Part shown: in pieces, positions 1 to 14,330 of the stretch | How the letters are laid out: every line of letters starts with the position of its first letter | Position numbering within the stretch: position 1 is the first letter of the stretch | Assembly: GCA_028564705.1 (NCBI GenBank) | Contig: JAPXFQ010000113.1 | Span: 682,001-746,000, forward strand | DNA length: 64,000 nt | Direction of reading: 5' to 3' | Source of the DNA: Apricaphanius iberus | Taxonomy: Eukaryota; Chordata; Actinopteri; Cyprinodontiformes; Aphaniidae | Made by a program: the position numbers and the translations under genes | Notes under the pieces: model-generated | Database searches by the model: none | What the model was told of the DNA's origin: nothing | The model's input: only the letters and a program-made list of their open reading frames with translations

Positions 1-2249
1 TTTTCTTTAATTAAACACTTATTGGAATTTCTAAACTAAACAGTTTTAAAAATTACAATATAGCATCACGATATATCGTATAGTCCCCCTTGTATTGTGA
101 GGCCTATTGTATCACCAGATTCTTGCCAATATACATTCCTAATAAGTGGAATGTACAGTTTCAAACTGACGTCTGATAAGATAGAACAAACATTTTTGTT
201 GGAGGGATTTGCACTAAACTCAGGATTTCAGCCTTTGTTCAGGGTGGGCAAGATGGTTTGGAGGACTGTTGTTTTCCTGACCATCATCTCTTGAATTTTT
301 ATGATGTTCTATCTGATTGGTGGGATTGAAAATCCACATATTGCTGTTCCTCTAAAAGAACTGTCAAATTAACAGAGTTCCTTCAAACTGGTACTTCTTG
401 AAATTACATAAAGGCTTGAAAACAATAAGTGAATAACTGTGGCTTTAAAAACACTTTTTTTATTTTATTTACGTCTATCAAATTCCCTGGAAAACGATTT
501 TTACGTCGTCCTAACAGAATACACCCCTTTCTCTTCAGAAATGGTGCTTTTCTCCAGCTGAACTCTAAGTGGAACTGTCAGGCAGCTTCAGGCTGCTGAT
601 TGAGCTGCACATGTGTACAGTTGTTGTGTACGGCCCTCCAAACAGGCTTGGTAGTGTGTGGGCAAAAAAAAAAAAGCTTTGAAGACATTGTGGCCTTAGG
701 TTTTCAGACATTGTTTTTATTATAAATACGACCAAAACAATGTTGTTTACACCACCATGCTCTCCCAGAGGCTTAAAAAAAAAACCTCACTTTGGCTGTT
801 TCTTGGATTTCGTTACAATAGATAATGAAATAGAGGACACTTCGGTTAGGGAATAAATGCTACATTTAGTCCCTACTTGTTGCCGTACCGTTTAAACAGT
901 TGCTCCTAAAACGCTTTTTGTGTGATTCCCAGTTTGGAGAGCTTATTCAGAGTGTTTCTGTTGGGTTTTTTTTCTCAGCAGGGAGAAGTGGGTGATGTGT
1001 AAGGGTTTGCAGGCATTATCATCTTGCAGCAATGGCCTGAGGGACTCTCTGGACTAAGACCAAGGTAAGCGTAACCGCAGCCAACTCTGCTGATGCAACT
1101 CTGCTGTGCAATATGATAAATCCAGTTCTGTCAAACACAAAAGCATTAACTATTGACATGGTGCAAACACTGAAACTATAAACTATTGCTATTTTATCAT
1201 CTGGTACCATTTACATTTTTTTTATATATAACCGGTTGAGCCTGTAGAGAGGATCTTGTGTTTTTGTTTTGTTTTTTTATCTGTTTTGCAGACCCAAGTA
1301 ACCGTGAGGAGAGCTCTCTGTAAAAGACTTTGGTGCTAAGCGTGTTTTATATTAATTTTGCACATTGACCTGGCGTTATTGAAAATAATATGATCTTATC
1401 TGGTGCTTTCACAAATGTAATCAATGAGCTTCTCTGTACTTAATCTGGAAGTGGTTTGGGGTTTTAAACACTTCGTTTAACCGTTTTGTCCTTCCATCTT
1501 TTAACACGTTATCAGGACCGATCGTGCCATCTGGACAGTAATACCCAGGTTTAGTATGATAACCTTGGGTAAAACAAGCAGTCGGAAAGTTTTTACTCTT
1601 AATTTAAAAACAATATTTCAAATCAGCATCTTTCTTAAGTAAATATTAGTCTTTTAGCTGCTTAAAAATAAACATCTGGTTCAATTAACTTTTAATTTTA
1701 TCAACACTCTTCAAGATTTTGATGCATAGATTTAAGCAAAGATCTAGCTAGATGTATTTGTTTTAGGGATTAAATTCTATATGTAGTTGTAAAAGCTTGT
1801 TTAATTAATAAGTAATTTGTATTGCTTTAAGTTGTCTCATTATGATTTTCTGTGTGAAATAGTTTTTGTTGTTGGCAGAATGGGTAGGAAAAGCTTTCTT
1901 TCAGCTAGCTAACCTGCAATTCATAGCAAAGTGCTCCATACAACTAGATTAAGCTCCAGTCACTCTGACGTCAATGAAACCGCTTTAACCACAGAACCGG
2001 TGTGACATAACACTTTAGTTTTTTTGTTTTGTTTGTTTAAGCCGTACCTTTATAAACCCTTGCTGTAAACTGATTGTGGTTCAGACTCATGAATCTCTAT
2101 TCAGAAGGATTCAATCTTAACAGGGAATTTTGGCGAATTGCAGATGGATGAAGAAATGGACACACACTTTGTCCTGCTGAGGTTACAGCTTATATCCTGA
2201 CATAATAGGATGTGTTTTACTCTAAATTAGCGGCGAAAGTATTTTTCTG
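1..2249. other. AT-rich non-coding sequence, nothing recognised
   Basis: No convincing exon, RNA gene or repeat was seen on either strand; the short open frames have no recognisable protein. It is flank or 5' intron of ncoa2. Confidence 0.6.
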
Positions 2250-2660
2250 TCATGTTTGAAGATGATTAAGGACCCAAATGCAGCCGGAATGAGTTGAGGT
2301 GTTTAATGAAAGAAAAGATAGCAACATTTACAGTGGTTAACAAGAGGGCAAAAATCACAGGAACCAGGTGATGGGGAGTAACGACGACGAACTTGCAGGA
2401 AACTGAAGGAAACGGAGCACTTAATTGTACTGGGAGGAGTGAGGAAATGACTGAGAAACCTGAGGCTTAATTAATGGGAGCAGATGCAGGTGGATAAGAG
2501 AGCTAAAGGGAAGTAACAAAGACTATTAAACTAGGGAAGCAGAATTAAAGGTAAAAATGAAACAGAAAGGTGGAAAAAAACAATTAAGAGCGTGAAGGTA
2601 TTATGGAAACAAAGAAGTGCCAAAATCAAAAATATTACAGTCCTAAAGAAAAACATAAAC
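2250..2660. repeat. Probable dispersed repeat fragment
   Basis: A purine-rich block with phrases such as AGGACCCAAATGCAG, TTTAATGAAAG and GGAGCAGATGCAGGTGGA resembles interspersed repeat tails common in fish genomes. No coding remnant or terminal repeat defines the family. Confidence 0.35.
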
Positions 2661-5600
2661 CCCAAAAAATAGAATAAAAATTATCATTTAAACTAAATAA
2701 TGAAAAGAACTAACTAATACAAACACAAAGTCCCACCTCATAAAGGTTTCAGGTTTTCGCAGAATAAGTACAGGTGGATGTGTTCCAGTGCTTGTTACCA
2801 AGAGATGGTGTAACCCTGGACTTTGTAATGACCAAGGATCGACTTTCAGCCACTGAAAATGAATTGACTGCTTCTGTAGAGTTTACCTGTGTTTACCTAT
2901 TGACATTTTATCTAGTTCTTCTCATAGACATTGAAGCCCCAATTCCTTCCTTGCATACAAAAACAAAGGTAGTTTTTTTTTATAACTGCTATAATCCCTT
3001 GTAAAAACAGTGGAGGTTTGTGTAGTTTTCCTTCTGTCACTTCACAATTTTTCTCTCTATATATTAGGTTTTCCCATTTCCAAGTTGAAAAGCAGCTGGT
3101 CCATTTTGCCTATGGAGTTCAGACTGGTACAGTCTACAGATCAAAGTTTCTTGTTTCTTTAGATATTCTTATTGGACAATACCCTTGTTGTTGTAAACGA
3201 AAACTTTGTAATATAGACTACTATGAGAACAGGAGTAAGTAGGGGATTGATAATGGCTCAGATGAGTTAGGTAATTGACCCTTGGAGATCAGCACAGGTT
3301 AACGTGACATTTCGGCCTTTACATTAACCTGATTTCTTCAGTCTTATCAGTAAACCTCAACATGTTGCTTAGCCACTAATGAATTTGGACTATATTGTTT
3401 GAAGATGCTTACTCATAGTTTCATTTTTTGTCATCTCGTTATTCTAGGTGATCGAATTGCTGCTCTAATTTACAAATTCACCTATTGTACTCTTGAGTGT
3501 TTCACTGACGGCCAGATGCTGAACCGTCTGCTTCTCATCCTGCGACATTCTGGAGTTGGTGCCGCTATTAAAGATTGATGAGTGTGATCAGCTTTCAGTA
3601 AATGTGGGGCCTGGCTTGTTGTTGTTCTCTGCCACTTTAGGGCCATTACCTTGCAGTGATTCCAACGAGAAGAAAATATTGAGTGGGACTAGGTCGTATA
3701 CAGGACCGTTGTTGGAAAAACTGAACCAACTTGAAGATTCTGAGGAAGAAACTAATTGTATTTGTCTGTTTTAACAGGAAATTAAAAAAACAAACAAATA
3801 AAATTGCATTAAAACAGTGCATTACAATACTAATATAAAAATCTAAGTGGGACATAAATGAATAATTATTTGAAGATTGGTGTGATCCATTTAGCTGTTG
3901 CTGGTCAGGAATCTGGTGGGTCTGTAATGTGGATTTAAGGGAAAATGCAGCTATTTGGCTATTAATAGCTAAGGGACTGCTTATTGCAGTCAATTAAATA
4001 AATAATTTATGAAAAATTATTAATTTTCAGGCACCACCTTTATCAGGAGCTATTGCCAAATGTCTATATCAGTCTCATAATCTGAAGGACTGAATTCTTT
4101 AGCGTCTATTGAGCATGAAACGGACAAACGGTGACTTTCCAAAATATAAGAATTTATTTACAAAAGAAGGAAAAGACAAACATTCAATCACACAAACTAA
4201 TAATGAACAGACTACTGATCAACTAAAGGTATAACTAAAAATAAGAGAACACAAATGGATTTTAAAAATGCAATAAAAATAGAAATAATTAATTCTGATT
4301 TATGCTTTAGGGTTTGTTTGCAGATGCTGGAATGAAAGCTAAAATAGTTTACCAATTGTAGTTAGTTTTAACTAATTTTGTACCATTGATGTATGTGTAA
4401 ACCAATAAAACAATGAAAGAAAAATTAAAAAAAATTTTGATAAAGAAATGTTTAGAGTTTTTTGTTGTTAAAAGTTATCTGGATAAGAAGTCACTGACCT
4501 TTTTAGAAAATTTGTTCTATTTGGATTGATTATGGCAGTAACAAATCTAATTCCAGTATTTTGATACAAAAAGGAGTCTGAAACATGGCTAATAAGATTA
4601 GTTTCTGTTCTTAATCTTTTCTGAACCGATTTCTGTTTGAACACCCTTGTCTGCCTATGGATTGAATGCAGATCTGGGCCAAACATTTGGTCTTGCCCTA
4701 GCGCAGGGCTAGCCGCAGCCACGGGATCCTGTTTGGACTAGTTCTAGCATGTCTATTAAACATTAAACAAAGAAAATGAAGCAGCTCAAATTACAGGATT
4801 TAAAGCAACTCTTTGTCAGGAAAAGTCTTTTAAAACACTGATTTAAACTTCAGGCCAAGGCCTGGTTTACCCAAAGATCGTAGATGAAACTTGAAAAGTT
4901 AACAATAAAAAGGGAAACGCGGCTAACAATGGCTCCAATCTGGTCAGTGGTCTAGCAGCATGGGGCTCCTGGCTCCGTGGCTCTTGCTGGCTGCATAGCA
5001 ATCGGCTCCGGCATTCATTAGAACGGTACCTTTCTGGAGCTCTCCGACATTCACCTCTTATCGGCTCTGTGCGGCGGCAGAATGCAGATTCCGGCTGGAT
5101 TAGGCTCCCAGTCTGAAACTCAGAGGGGGTTTTGCCGGCTTTTGAGGATCACAGTGTTTCGTTTATCAATATTTAGGATTAACCTGGTGGTCTTTGAGTT
5201 CCTTGAAGCGAGTTTCTGACATAAATTCGCGCCTTCCCATCGCCAGCGAGGGAGAAGTGGCTGCTTTTGTCTTCCCTTTAACGAGCCTCTCGACTCTGCT
5301 CAACTCCCTATCCAGTGGAAGAGAACAGATTAGCGCCACCCGATGGCTGTGTGTGACCAAACAGTCTGACTTCTTTAAACATACCACTTCATTAAAATTA
5401 CCGATAATACCGAAATAATGTTTCTCTGTCCTAATTAGACAAGAAGCATTTCAATCTGGAAATGTCTTTTGATGGTAAGAGGCTGATTTGGAAATGGGCT
5501 TTAATTATATAAATAAAATATAGGTTTTCTTGCGTGTTCTTTGGTCAGTAGCCTTGTTTAGTCTAGTATATCTCTAACGTGTCATTATTCAGACTTAAAA

Positions 5601-8600
5601 CAAAAACATCCTTTTTTTCTGCTTTAAGCTAGCTGATATTTTTGATGAAAGCTGCACAATATTAAGAAAACAGGGAAATTATACATTCTTAAATGGAAAG
5701 CTATCTGTCGTCACAGAGACACCCAGAAGTTTTTTTTTAAGCATCTTGGTCACCAAGGCGTGGACACAAAGGCAGGGAAAGTGAAACTCTAACTATTGGG
5801 AAGCAGAATTTGAATACATAACAGTTGTGATATTACACAACAACAAATATTGCACTTAAGTCGTCCTTTGTGAATGCAGTCTCCTTTACATTGATATTGA
5901 AATTACTATTGTGATTTGATATTTTATAGTTCAAATTTAAAGCTGTAGCCATTCACATTATGGACACCCTTAGTTAGGGAGTTTGACACGGAAAGTTGTG
6001 CGTCTCTACTGTCATGTTTTGGGAGCTTGGGGGAGAATACGGTTACAATTAATTGTCTCAAATGAAGCACTGGGAGCCAGAGGTTTTTAACCTATCACTT
6101 GTGCGAAATTTGTCATACAAAGCATTTACTAGTGCTGTGGTGTGGTCATAAACCTTATGTCAGTCTGTTTACACTGCTGAGGTGGTAGGTAAATAATTGC
6201 ATACCAGAATGGAGATTTAAATCTGAGGTTGATTTTAAGAAGTCACATGGTTTTTCTTTTGTGTGTTTGTTTTCTGGAGACTTTAAGGCCTATTTCCACT
6301 ATCTGAATTTCCAGGTAATTTTAAGAGACCTACTTTCGGTATCCAAACGTCTCTATTTCATTGGGCTGGCCAGAAAAGACAACTTTCAGGACCTTTCAGG
6401 AACGAAACGAGTATCTGCCTTTGGGTATGTACTCAGAAATATCCCAATAGTCACTGGGTGGGACTAATGGTTAACTCATGCTGATTGGTTGTAACTCAAT
6501 AAAAAACTATATCAGCAGATGCCACCAAACAACTAGCATTTATTAAAAATGAAAGATTTGCTGGCGTAAACATAAGAGACGCTACAACAAATGGCTTGGC
6601 CATCGCAGTGTATAGCAACATAGCAAAAAGAAAAGCAGCAAACCATCCCTGCCTCTTTCATTGATGATCTCTTCTTGTTTGCTGTTGATCAGTGGCTCTA
6701 CTCACCGCCGAAAACAGTCAGGATATGCTGACGTTTTAGCAGATTCTTTAAAGGTGCAATATAGTATGTAGACACAACGGTTAAGAGGAGTGGGCCAATC
6801 TATTACCTGTGACCTCTCCCCCCTCCCAGAAATGTCTCAGAACTCGTCCATTGGAAACAGGCCTTTAAGAATTGAAAATTGGAACAACTGGCTTGAGCCC
6901 CTGGCATCACCTTGAACAAGTCTCGGTACACAGTAAACCTTTCGTTTTTTGACTCTTCACCGTCTTGCTCTGCCTTTCAAATGACCTAGATCCGATATTT
7001 TAACATGTGGTTCAAGGTAAGAGCAGCTGTCAGCAAGGCCAGAGTTCACCACAACCTCCACCTGTATTGAATTATGTCGAAATTGATATTGCTTAAATAC
7101 ATGTTTGCCTTAACAGCAATCCAACAAGTTAGTGTGTATGTTGGATCTCCTGTAAAAATACTGAGGTGTAAAATGAGAAGACAATTTTCTTCTGGGTCCT
7201 CCTTCTGTCATGATTTCCTCGTCAGTTTGTGGGAAATAAATTGCTTGTTTTGCAGCCCCCTTGAAGCACTCTTTATCTGTGCGTTCTTGCTCCCCATGTC
7301 CCTCCTGGGGCCAGTTGTGCAGAGACGCCATGTGAGGACAAATTACACCCCAACAAGCCATTGTTCAGCCCCATCGAGGTTTTGCGCTTTCTAGAAGGCC
7401 CTCGTTATAGCAGTGGATGAGACTTCAAACTCTGCCCCTCTAGCTTCTGATTCAACGTGATGAATAGTCTTGCCCAGCGAGCTCCAGAAACTCTAGGTGT
7501 GTCTCTAAACAAAGCCATGTTAAGCCACAAAATTACAGGAGCGGCACACTGGCAGACGTAGTCTTTACTTGGCAAGACGGGGCATTTCTTTCTTCCATTA
7601 CGTTGGGAGTTAAAACAGGCAAATTTCTATTTTTATCTTCTTCTTTTATTTAAGGCAAAGACATGGAAAGAGATAATACAACAACAACAAAAATGTTGTT
7701 TCAGATTTTAAAAAAATGTCTTAGTGTGTCCTGTATTAGGATGCATCGGGTTTCTGCTTTTTGGCTGTAAATGCAGGTGAATGGCTGAATTGGATTTCTA
7801 GGTTTGGATGCTGTCTGATGGAGCCGTTTACAAGCAGTTTGTACTAGCTGAGTTTGATGGGAGGGTTGCCCCCAGCCCTTTATGCTGCATCAAACCGTTT
7901 GCAGTCCCTGCACTCCTCCCTCACCAGACTGGTTGGCTCCAGCTCAGTCCTGGAGGGTCTGCTCATGTGACACCTAAGTTATAAGCATTGACACATATAC
8001 CTATGGCTATCATTTAAAAAAAAAAACCCTCCAAAGTCAGTTGATTTCCCTTGAGTTTTTGTTTGATTGTGAAGATGTATTTGTTATATGCTGCTTATAG
8101 TTCTCTGTTAGAAAAGTCACTCTGTCTGACACACAGCTTTGGCTTCTGGAAAATCACCAGTGTCATTTTCTTGAGGCGGTGTTGTGGCTGTTTGAAGTGT
8201 TTTTTTAATAACCCGCCCCATCATGCAGCCTTGGGAGTTGGTCACAGATATGATAAAGATGAAAACTTGTAACAACGTGAGAATGGCTCACACTGTCAGA
8301 GGCGTCCCGTCACCTCGCAAATATTCGCTGTCTGCGTTAATACGAGAGAAACGGGAAACGAGTCGAAGTAGAGTCGGTTACTACACTTGTGAGATCCAAG
8401 CTCAGTTTCAAAGTTTCGACTGCACAGAAGGGCATTGCTCAAATAAACCTCATGACCCCAGCATCATTTCCTCTCAGTCCTTCAGCCTGTGCTTTCCCAG
8501 TCAAAGCTGCTGCTTCACCAGGAACACGCAGAAGATAACCAAACTGTGTGTGCACAGAACATTATACCTCAAGGGTAAAAATACACTTGTTTTGGACACC

Positions 8601-11000
8601 AAATGCAAGAAGAGCTCTCAGTTGCATAAATCATCTCTAAAATTCTTTATAAAAAAAAAAAGGTAGGAAGATAAAACTGCTGCAATCATCCTGGAGTGCA
8701 TTTAGTCTGCGTGAAAGCTGATTTCACTTGTTTCCTTCACAATGAGTTGTACTACTAAAGGAAAATATGGCATGGCCACCTGATTGTCTTTACTTGGCTA
8801 TTGGGTTTTGAGGACGAGTTTAATTTTACCCCACAAATGATTTGAACTGATGACTAATGAACTATATGTTCCTTCTTGGTGTAATGATGGATAAGATGAG
8901 CTGACGGCTGGATGAGCCTCAAATTTAGTAGATGCTTCCTGAAATATGCCAATCATTCAACTTATTTCAGTTCTTTTTTCTCCTTTTTTTAATATAGAAA
9001 GAAGTCTTGGGGCTAAGAATCTTTAATTAACTAGGATTACTGCTGGCTTACATATATGTGGTAGTGATTAAGCTGAAGCCAGAAATTCATCATTACAGAT
9101 TAAAAAAGAAAGTTAAAAGAACATATTTAACTGCTCACCTGGTACTCCAATGTCCTCTGATATCTTTCCCCATAGCTCCGATCTCTTCCTGTATTTGTAA
9201 AAAGACAAAGATGCTGATTGGTTGCCCCAGAGTTCAGTTTTCCCAACCATCAGTCAGCACGTCCGAGCAGCAGCTGCGCTGGCGCACAATATGCTGCGTG
9301 GCAGCTTAACGCCCACTTGCTGCTCAGTACCATAGAGTTTGCATGTAATCTAGCTGCCCTGCTGCCTGGACGCGCTGACTGGTGTGTACGCGCCATTAGA
9401 GTGACAATCACAAAGCCCTGATCTTAGTCCACAGAAAACTAGTAAATGGAGCTGAAAAGGTGTCTGTGGGCAATTTGGTCTGTAAACTGGTGTAACAGAG
9501 GCTGGTTTTCAATTAGGAATGTGCCAGATTTCTGTCAAATCAGTCCAAGGGGTTTGTGGAAGAAAATTGGGCTGAATTTATACAGATTAAAAGGCAATTC
9601 GCTGAAATATTAAGGAAGTATAGGTAAACTTCTGACTTTGCTAGTTATAAAATTATTGCTCATTATTTTGCCACCAATTAAATCTGATAAAAAAAATGTT
9701 GGTAACCTCACATGACCAAAAATTAAGAAGTCAAGTCAAATGTATTGGTTTTTTTTGTTTTGTTTTTTGTTGGGGGGGGGGGTTAGGGATTGTATGCATT
9801 GTATGTAACTATCTGGTTTTAAGTCTACTCGTCTTTGGAAAGACATAAGCTATGAGCCTTTTAAGAGCCATATTATAAGACTAATGTGTTGGGTTTCTTA
9901 ACTATGTTTGAAATTCACCTGCAAAAACTCCAGCTGAATCAAACTATCTGCTGCTGATAAGAAGCAAGGATGTTACAGAAGCCGTATATGAGACGTCTTA
10001 GGCTAAGTGGGACACGGTCAATTTTAAACCATGCGATACTGATCAAATGCAATGCATTAACTTACTGCACTTCAAAACTGTATTTTTCAATTCTAGATGG
10101 TATTATTTTTATCAGCTGTAGTGTATTATCAGATGTTGTCAAATGCTTAATCTTAAATAAGGACTGTATCAGAGACATAACATTTGGACATTCTTAGTAC
10201 ATGCAGACATGCATTTAAAGAATGACAGTGATGATTAATTAATCTAATCTGCACAGGTTTAAGATTGAGTCAATCTCCTTTTGATGTTTATTTCATAGGA
10301 ATGTTAAACAGCTCCTTTTTGTAGTTATAAAATGGCAAAGATTAAGAACTAGATTAAAATGTCTTAAAGTGGAGTGGGTCTACTGCGATTCCGGTTGTTG
10401 GCTTTTTTTTTTAATTTTTTTATGCTTTTCTCTATTAGGTTGAGGGATGACGGTGATGATATACTGGCAGGTCAAGGAAACAAGCTATCATTTACTTACT
10501 GTGGTAGTGTCCGTGAACTTTAATTTCATCGCTCAGGGTCATAGAAGCTTTCCACACGTGTCTCTTGTTGACTTTTGGGTTAATAAGACTTTGTAGAATA
10601 AGGGCCTACTATTATTTAAGCCAGATTTGGCTAGTAGTAGAAATAGTTGTAGTATGTTTACCCACTGAAGGGTTGTGTCATTATCTATCTAGTGGCCTCT
10701 AGAAGAATGATCTTGTATTTGTGAAGATATTATCACAGCATATCTGGTTGCCTGGTTTTGTTATCCAAGCAGTTTTTAGCTGGCCAGCAGTCCAGACCTT
10801 TTTTTTCCTCCAGAGATGGGGAACACCACCCCCTTTAGTCTGCCTATGTTGAGATCGGACCCCCACTCCCCTCTCGCAAGCGGCTTTCCAGGCCGTCTGG
10901 CTGTCTGTGTTGGTGTCATTGAGACGTGCTCGGTACTTCAAGTCTCACTTAGTTTTCTCAATGTAGAGTGACCCATCATTGCTGCTATGTCAAGGAGATG
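2661..11000. other. Non-coding region, no gene recognised
   Basis: Mostly AT-rich. CpG-richer patches occur near 4920-5360, 8280-8400 and 9210-9420 and could be 5' UTR exons, regulatory elements or old repeats. The longest open frame (8223-8666, 147 codons) has no recognisable domain and looks fortuitous. A G11 run lies at 9772-9782. Confidence 0.5.
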
Positions 11001-11007
11001 GAAGCAA

Positions 11008-11110
11008 CCAATCAAATCTTGCTCAGTGAGGCACACAGAGCCAATCAGGACTAGAATCCCCATAGTAACTTGTGCTTGAAAGCCCTGTCCCGGCCAATAA
11101 AAAGGGAGCA
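11008..11110 (+). promoter_or_regulatory. Candidate promoter patch with three CCAAT boxes
   Basis: CCAAT occurs in the same orientation at 11008, 11041 and 11094, the last running into AATAAAAAGGGAG, a TATA-like stretch. NF-Y-type promoters often carry repeated CCAAT boxes about 30-50 bp apart. The position, 6.5 kb before the first coding exon, would suit a 5' UTR exon of ncoa2. There is no CpG island, and no splice-linked exon could be proven. Confidence 0.25.
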
Positions 11111-11719
11111 GAGCGCTTGGCTATTAGGGTTTCATGGCCTGCTGCCATTAATAAAGTGGTATAACCCCCTGATATTGAGTTTTAGTATTTTATCCAGCAC
11201 ATTCGTTCTGCTCAAAGACGGCAGTGTTCACAAGAGCAAAACACCAGGACGGGTGGACGTTTGGGTGTCTGTACAAATCAACAATGCCACTCAAGGCACT
11301 GATCAGAAAAACACATTTTACCTATTACTGTCGCTTCTGTCTTGCCATAGATTTGACTCCGTGCGATTCATTGCAGGTGCTACCGTTGGCGTGAAGTGGG
11401 TCACTCCAGGGCAGGAGGAAGTTGGACTCATGCATGCATGGTCACTACCTTCATCATTATTTTAGCTGGCCTCTGTTAGGCAATGCAGTCCTGCTCTCTA
11501 AATTCTGTTGTGCTCCGCTCTGTTCCCTACTTATGTAATGGCCGAGCAGCAAGCAGCGTGTGTCATAGCTGTTTCCATGGTAAAGGTAGCCGAGACTGCA
11601 TCACAACACAGCATGCGCCAGCTGTGGTACCCACGCTGGAAAAGACCTGCAGTTTCTCCTTTAAGAGTGTCTCAGTTACGATTCTTTCTTGTACAAGCCG
11701 AAACCAAAGATTATAAATG

Positions 11720-12720
11720 CAGTGCCTTGTAAAAGCATTCATGCCCCTTGACCCTTTGTTTTCTGATCATTTCATTATGGTTTTTTTCTTACTACAACCT
11801 TCTGTTTGGTTTGTTACAGTTTTATTTGAACAACAACAACAAAAAAATCTGCATTTACTACATATAAAAATTGTAAAATATGCTGGACATTTCCATGTCC
11901 CCTCACTCTGGTACACCTAAATAACCCTGCGTAATTAAAAAGTTCCTCCAAAGGTTATTGCCCCCCATGGGCCTATTTATTCTCAGTGCAAATAAAGATA
12001 CTCCATGAGGGCCTTAAAAGTTTATTATGGAGCATTTGTGAGTAAACGGCATTATGAGAACAAGAAAGACGACAGACCTGTTGGGAATAAAGTTCCAGAG
12101 AAGATCATAGCAGGACTCTGTTATTAATTATCATACCACAAGACAAATGCATAGTATAGGGACATTATGTGTCTGCCTAAACTGACTGGCTGGATAAGGA
12201 GAACACTAGTCAGAGAAGCAGCCAAGAAGTCCATTGCATCTCTGGAACAGCTAAAGAGATTCACAGGCCAGGTGGGAGAGTCTTATTTTTTTTTTCTAGA
12301 CGACATCCGTGCGCACCACAAATCTGGCCCAGAGTGGCAAGAAGAAAGCCATTTGAAGTCACGTTCGCAGTTTGCAATAATCTCTGTAGATTTATCAGAC
12401 ATGTGGAAGAGGACGCCCTGGAAGTAAACAACTGCTGCAGTTTATCTTCAAAACATCCTCACCACTGGGAAACATAACAGTGGCAGCATGATACTGTGGG
12501 GAAGATTTTTTTTAGGCATGGGGCAGGGAAGCTGGTCATATTTGATGGGAAGATGGACTGAGCTAAATGCAGGGCAACAATGGAAGGAAACCTGTTTAAA
12601 ATTGCAAATATTTGAGACTGGGGTGGAGAGACCCTATCTAGCAGAACAAGTATAGATCTAGAGCTGCAGTGAAATGATTAAAATCAAAGTATATTCATGT
12701 AAGTATAGCCATCTGTGACC
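11720..12720 (+). mobile_element. Degenerate Tc1-like DNA transposon
   Basis: It opens with CAGTGCCTTGTAAAAGCATTC, the terminal sequence of a common fish Tc1/mariner family. The transposase remnant at about 12167-12430 reads PKLTGWIRRTLVREAAKKS and LEQLKRFTGQVGES, the N-terminal DNA-binding part, then a damaged SGPEWQEESHLKSRSQFA block. Further on CATGATACTGTGGGG echoes the HGGGSIMLWG region. Frameshifts and loss of the DDE core show it is dead. The right end is not clear. Confidence 0.8.
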
Positions 12721-12929
12721 AAAATCTGTACAACAAACAAAATAAATATTTATTTTTTAAAGTACTTCAATTTTCGGACTAAGAAGCGCAAATTTTTCTT
12801 TTAAAAGAAACATTTTGTACATGCACAGTATAAGCTGCACCTGAAAATACACCGCATATTTTCATGTTGTAACGAGATATTTACAGAGAAAAACGGTTCA
12901 CGGTTTTAGTTGTAAATCGGCAGAACAGC

Positions 12930-13993
12930 ATCAACACGATTCGTTGATTTGTCAATACGTCGATGAGTAAAATTACAACAAAAAAATTGTAATCCTCAAC
13001 ATTGTTTTTTTTTAAGCTTTGTTTTTCTCAAATCGGTCGCTGTCCCTTTATCTGCTCAGTGTGCTTTCTGCCCCTCACAAAAATGCGTACTTGTGGCAAT
13101 CGGTGTCAGCTGCAGCGTCACCAGAAGCGGTGTAAGTAGTGAGCCGACAACGTAGCTCTAAAATACTGGGGAGTTTTATTAAATAGAAAGAGAAGCATGT
13201 TTAATGCAAAATTCCCATCCACAACCGTACAGCAGTACTGTGTGAGCTTCTTAAAGGGAAGCCCGCTGTGGCTGATGACAAAAATGGACTGTAGCCTCTG
13301 TCAGCTAGTTAGCTTGTTCGCTGGTAACATTGGCATCAACAGTAGAGGGATTTTCTCTTTTCTCCCGACATGTCTGCTTTTTTACCTTCTCTCCTAGGTA
13401 TCCAGGGCTATTCATAGATTGATGAAAATGTCCAGATTTTCTCATATGACTTCCTCTACGGCCTGAGCTGCTGCTTAGAGGCTGGTTCTGATCTGTTCAG
13501 ACAGAACAGAGTGCAGCTGCTGCTCCTTACTGGACATCAAGTTGCAGGTGTTGCACCACAAACTGCTGCTTATTATTCTTATTATTGCATTAAAATACTT
13601 ATTTTATATGAATGTAAGGTTTACTCTGACTTCAGATGTTAAATGGCTGTGGGCAGGAAGAATGTTTCTATAAGAATCACTCACTAGTTTTGATGAAGCT
13701 CCTGACTGAGGAGGCTGTTGTATTACTTGCTAGCTGCAACATTATCAGTGTTGATGCTACTTTCACCAAGTTTGGCACATGTCATGTGTCTGCTGTAATA
13801 AATGTTTAATGAGCTATCATCTTAAAAATCACTATTTTAGACACTACATAACACTTTGAGGTAACATACAAATTTTAGAACAGCTGCTTGCTTGTGCAAA
13901 AACATGCATTTAAAAGTGGTCAGATTAGTCGACTAATCTGCAAAATAATTAATGATTAGTCGATTATCAAAATAATTGGTTGTGGCAGCACTA
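12930..13993. mobile_element. Probable hAT-type non-autonomous element
   Basis: The right end has GATTAGTCGATTATCAAAAT and finishes TTGTGGCAGCACTA, close to the familiar fish hAT terminus GTTGCAGCCCTA. Inverted relatives of this AT/CGA-rich end occur near 12930-12970. The left boundary and target duplication could not be fixed. Confidence 0.45.
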
Positions 13994-14330
13994 CTTTTTC
14001 CTTCTTTAAATGGCCAGCTCCATTGCCTTTAAATTTAAAGCTGCATCATGTGCATTTCTTCATGCGTTTTCCAAATTTCCAAAATGGTTCCGTTGATGTG
14101 GATCTGTGTATGAAAACCAATAGTAGGGTCTTCTTCAGCGCATAATCTTTTAGTAAAGAAATCTAGAAATTGACTGCATCCTTGTATTGGAAGTAGTGTC
14201 CAAAGGGTATGGGAAAAGTAACTGCTTTTGATCCGAAAATTATGGTACTCACAAAATGTTTCAAAGCTAGTAAAGATGTATATTATAAAATACCTGCAGT
14301 GGTAATTGATTCATGAACATATTTTATACT

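Noticed and set aside
4080..5420. Possible LTR retroelement or CpG-island promoter
   Set aside because: A CpG-richer patch exists, but I found no terminal repeats, primer-binding site, coding remnant or first-exon structure to support either.
8223..8666. 147-codon open frame on the + strand
   Set aside because: No recognisable domain, ends in a Lys run from an A-rich tract, and no splice or codon-use support; probably chance.
11070..11465. 131-codon open frame
   Set aside because: No family resemblance; it overlaps the CCAAT patch and looks fortuitous.
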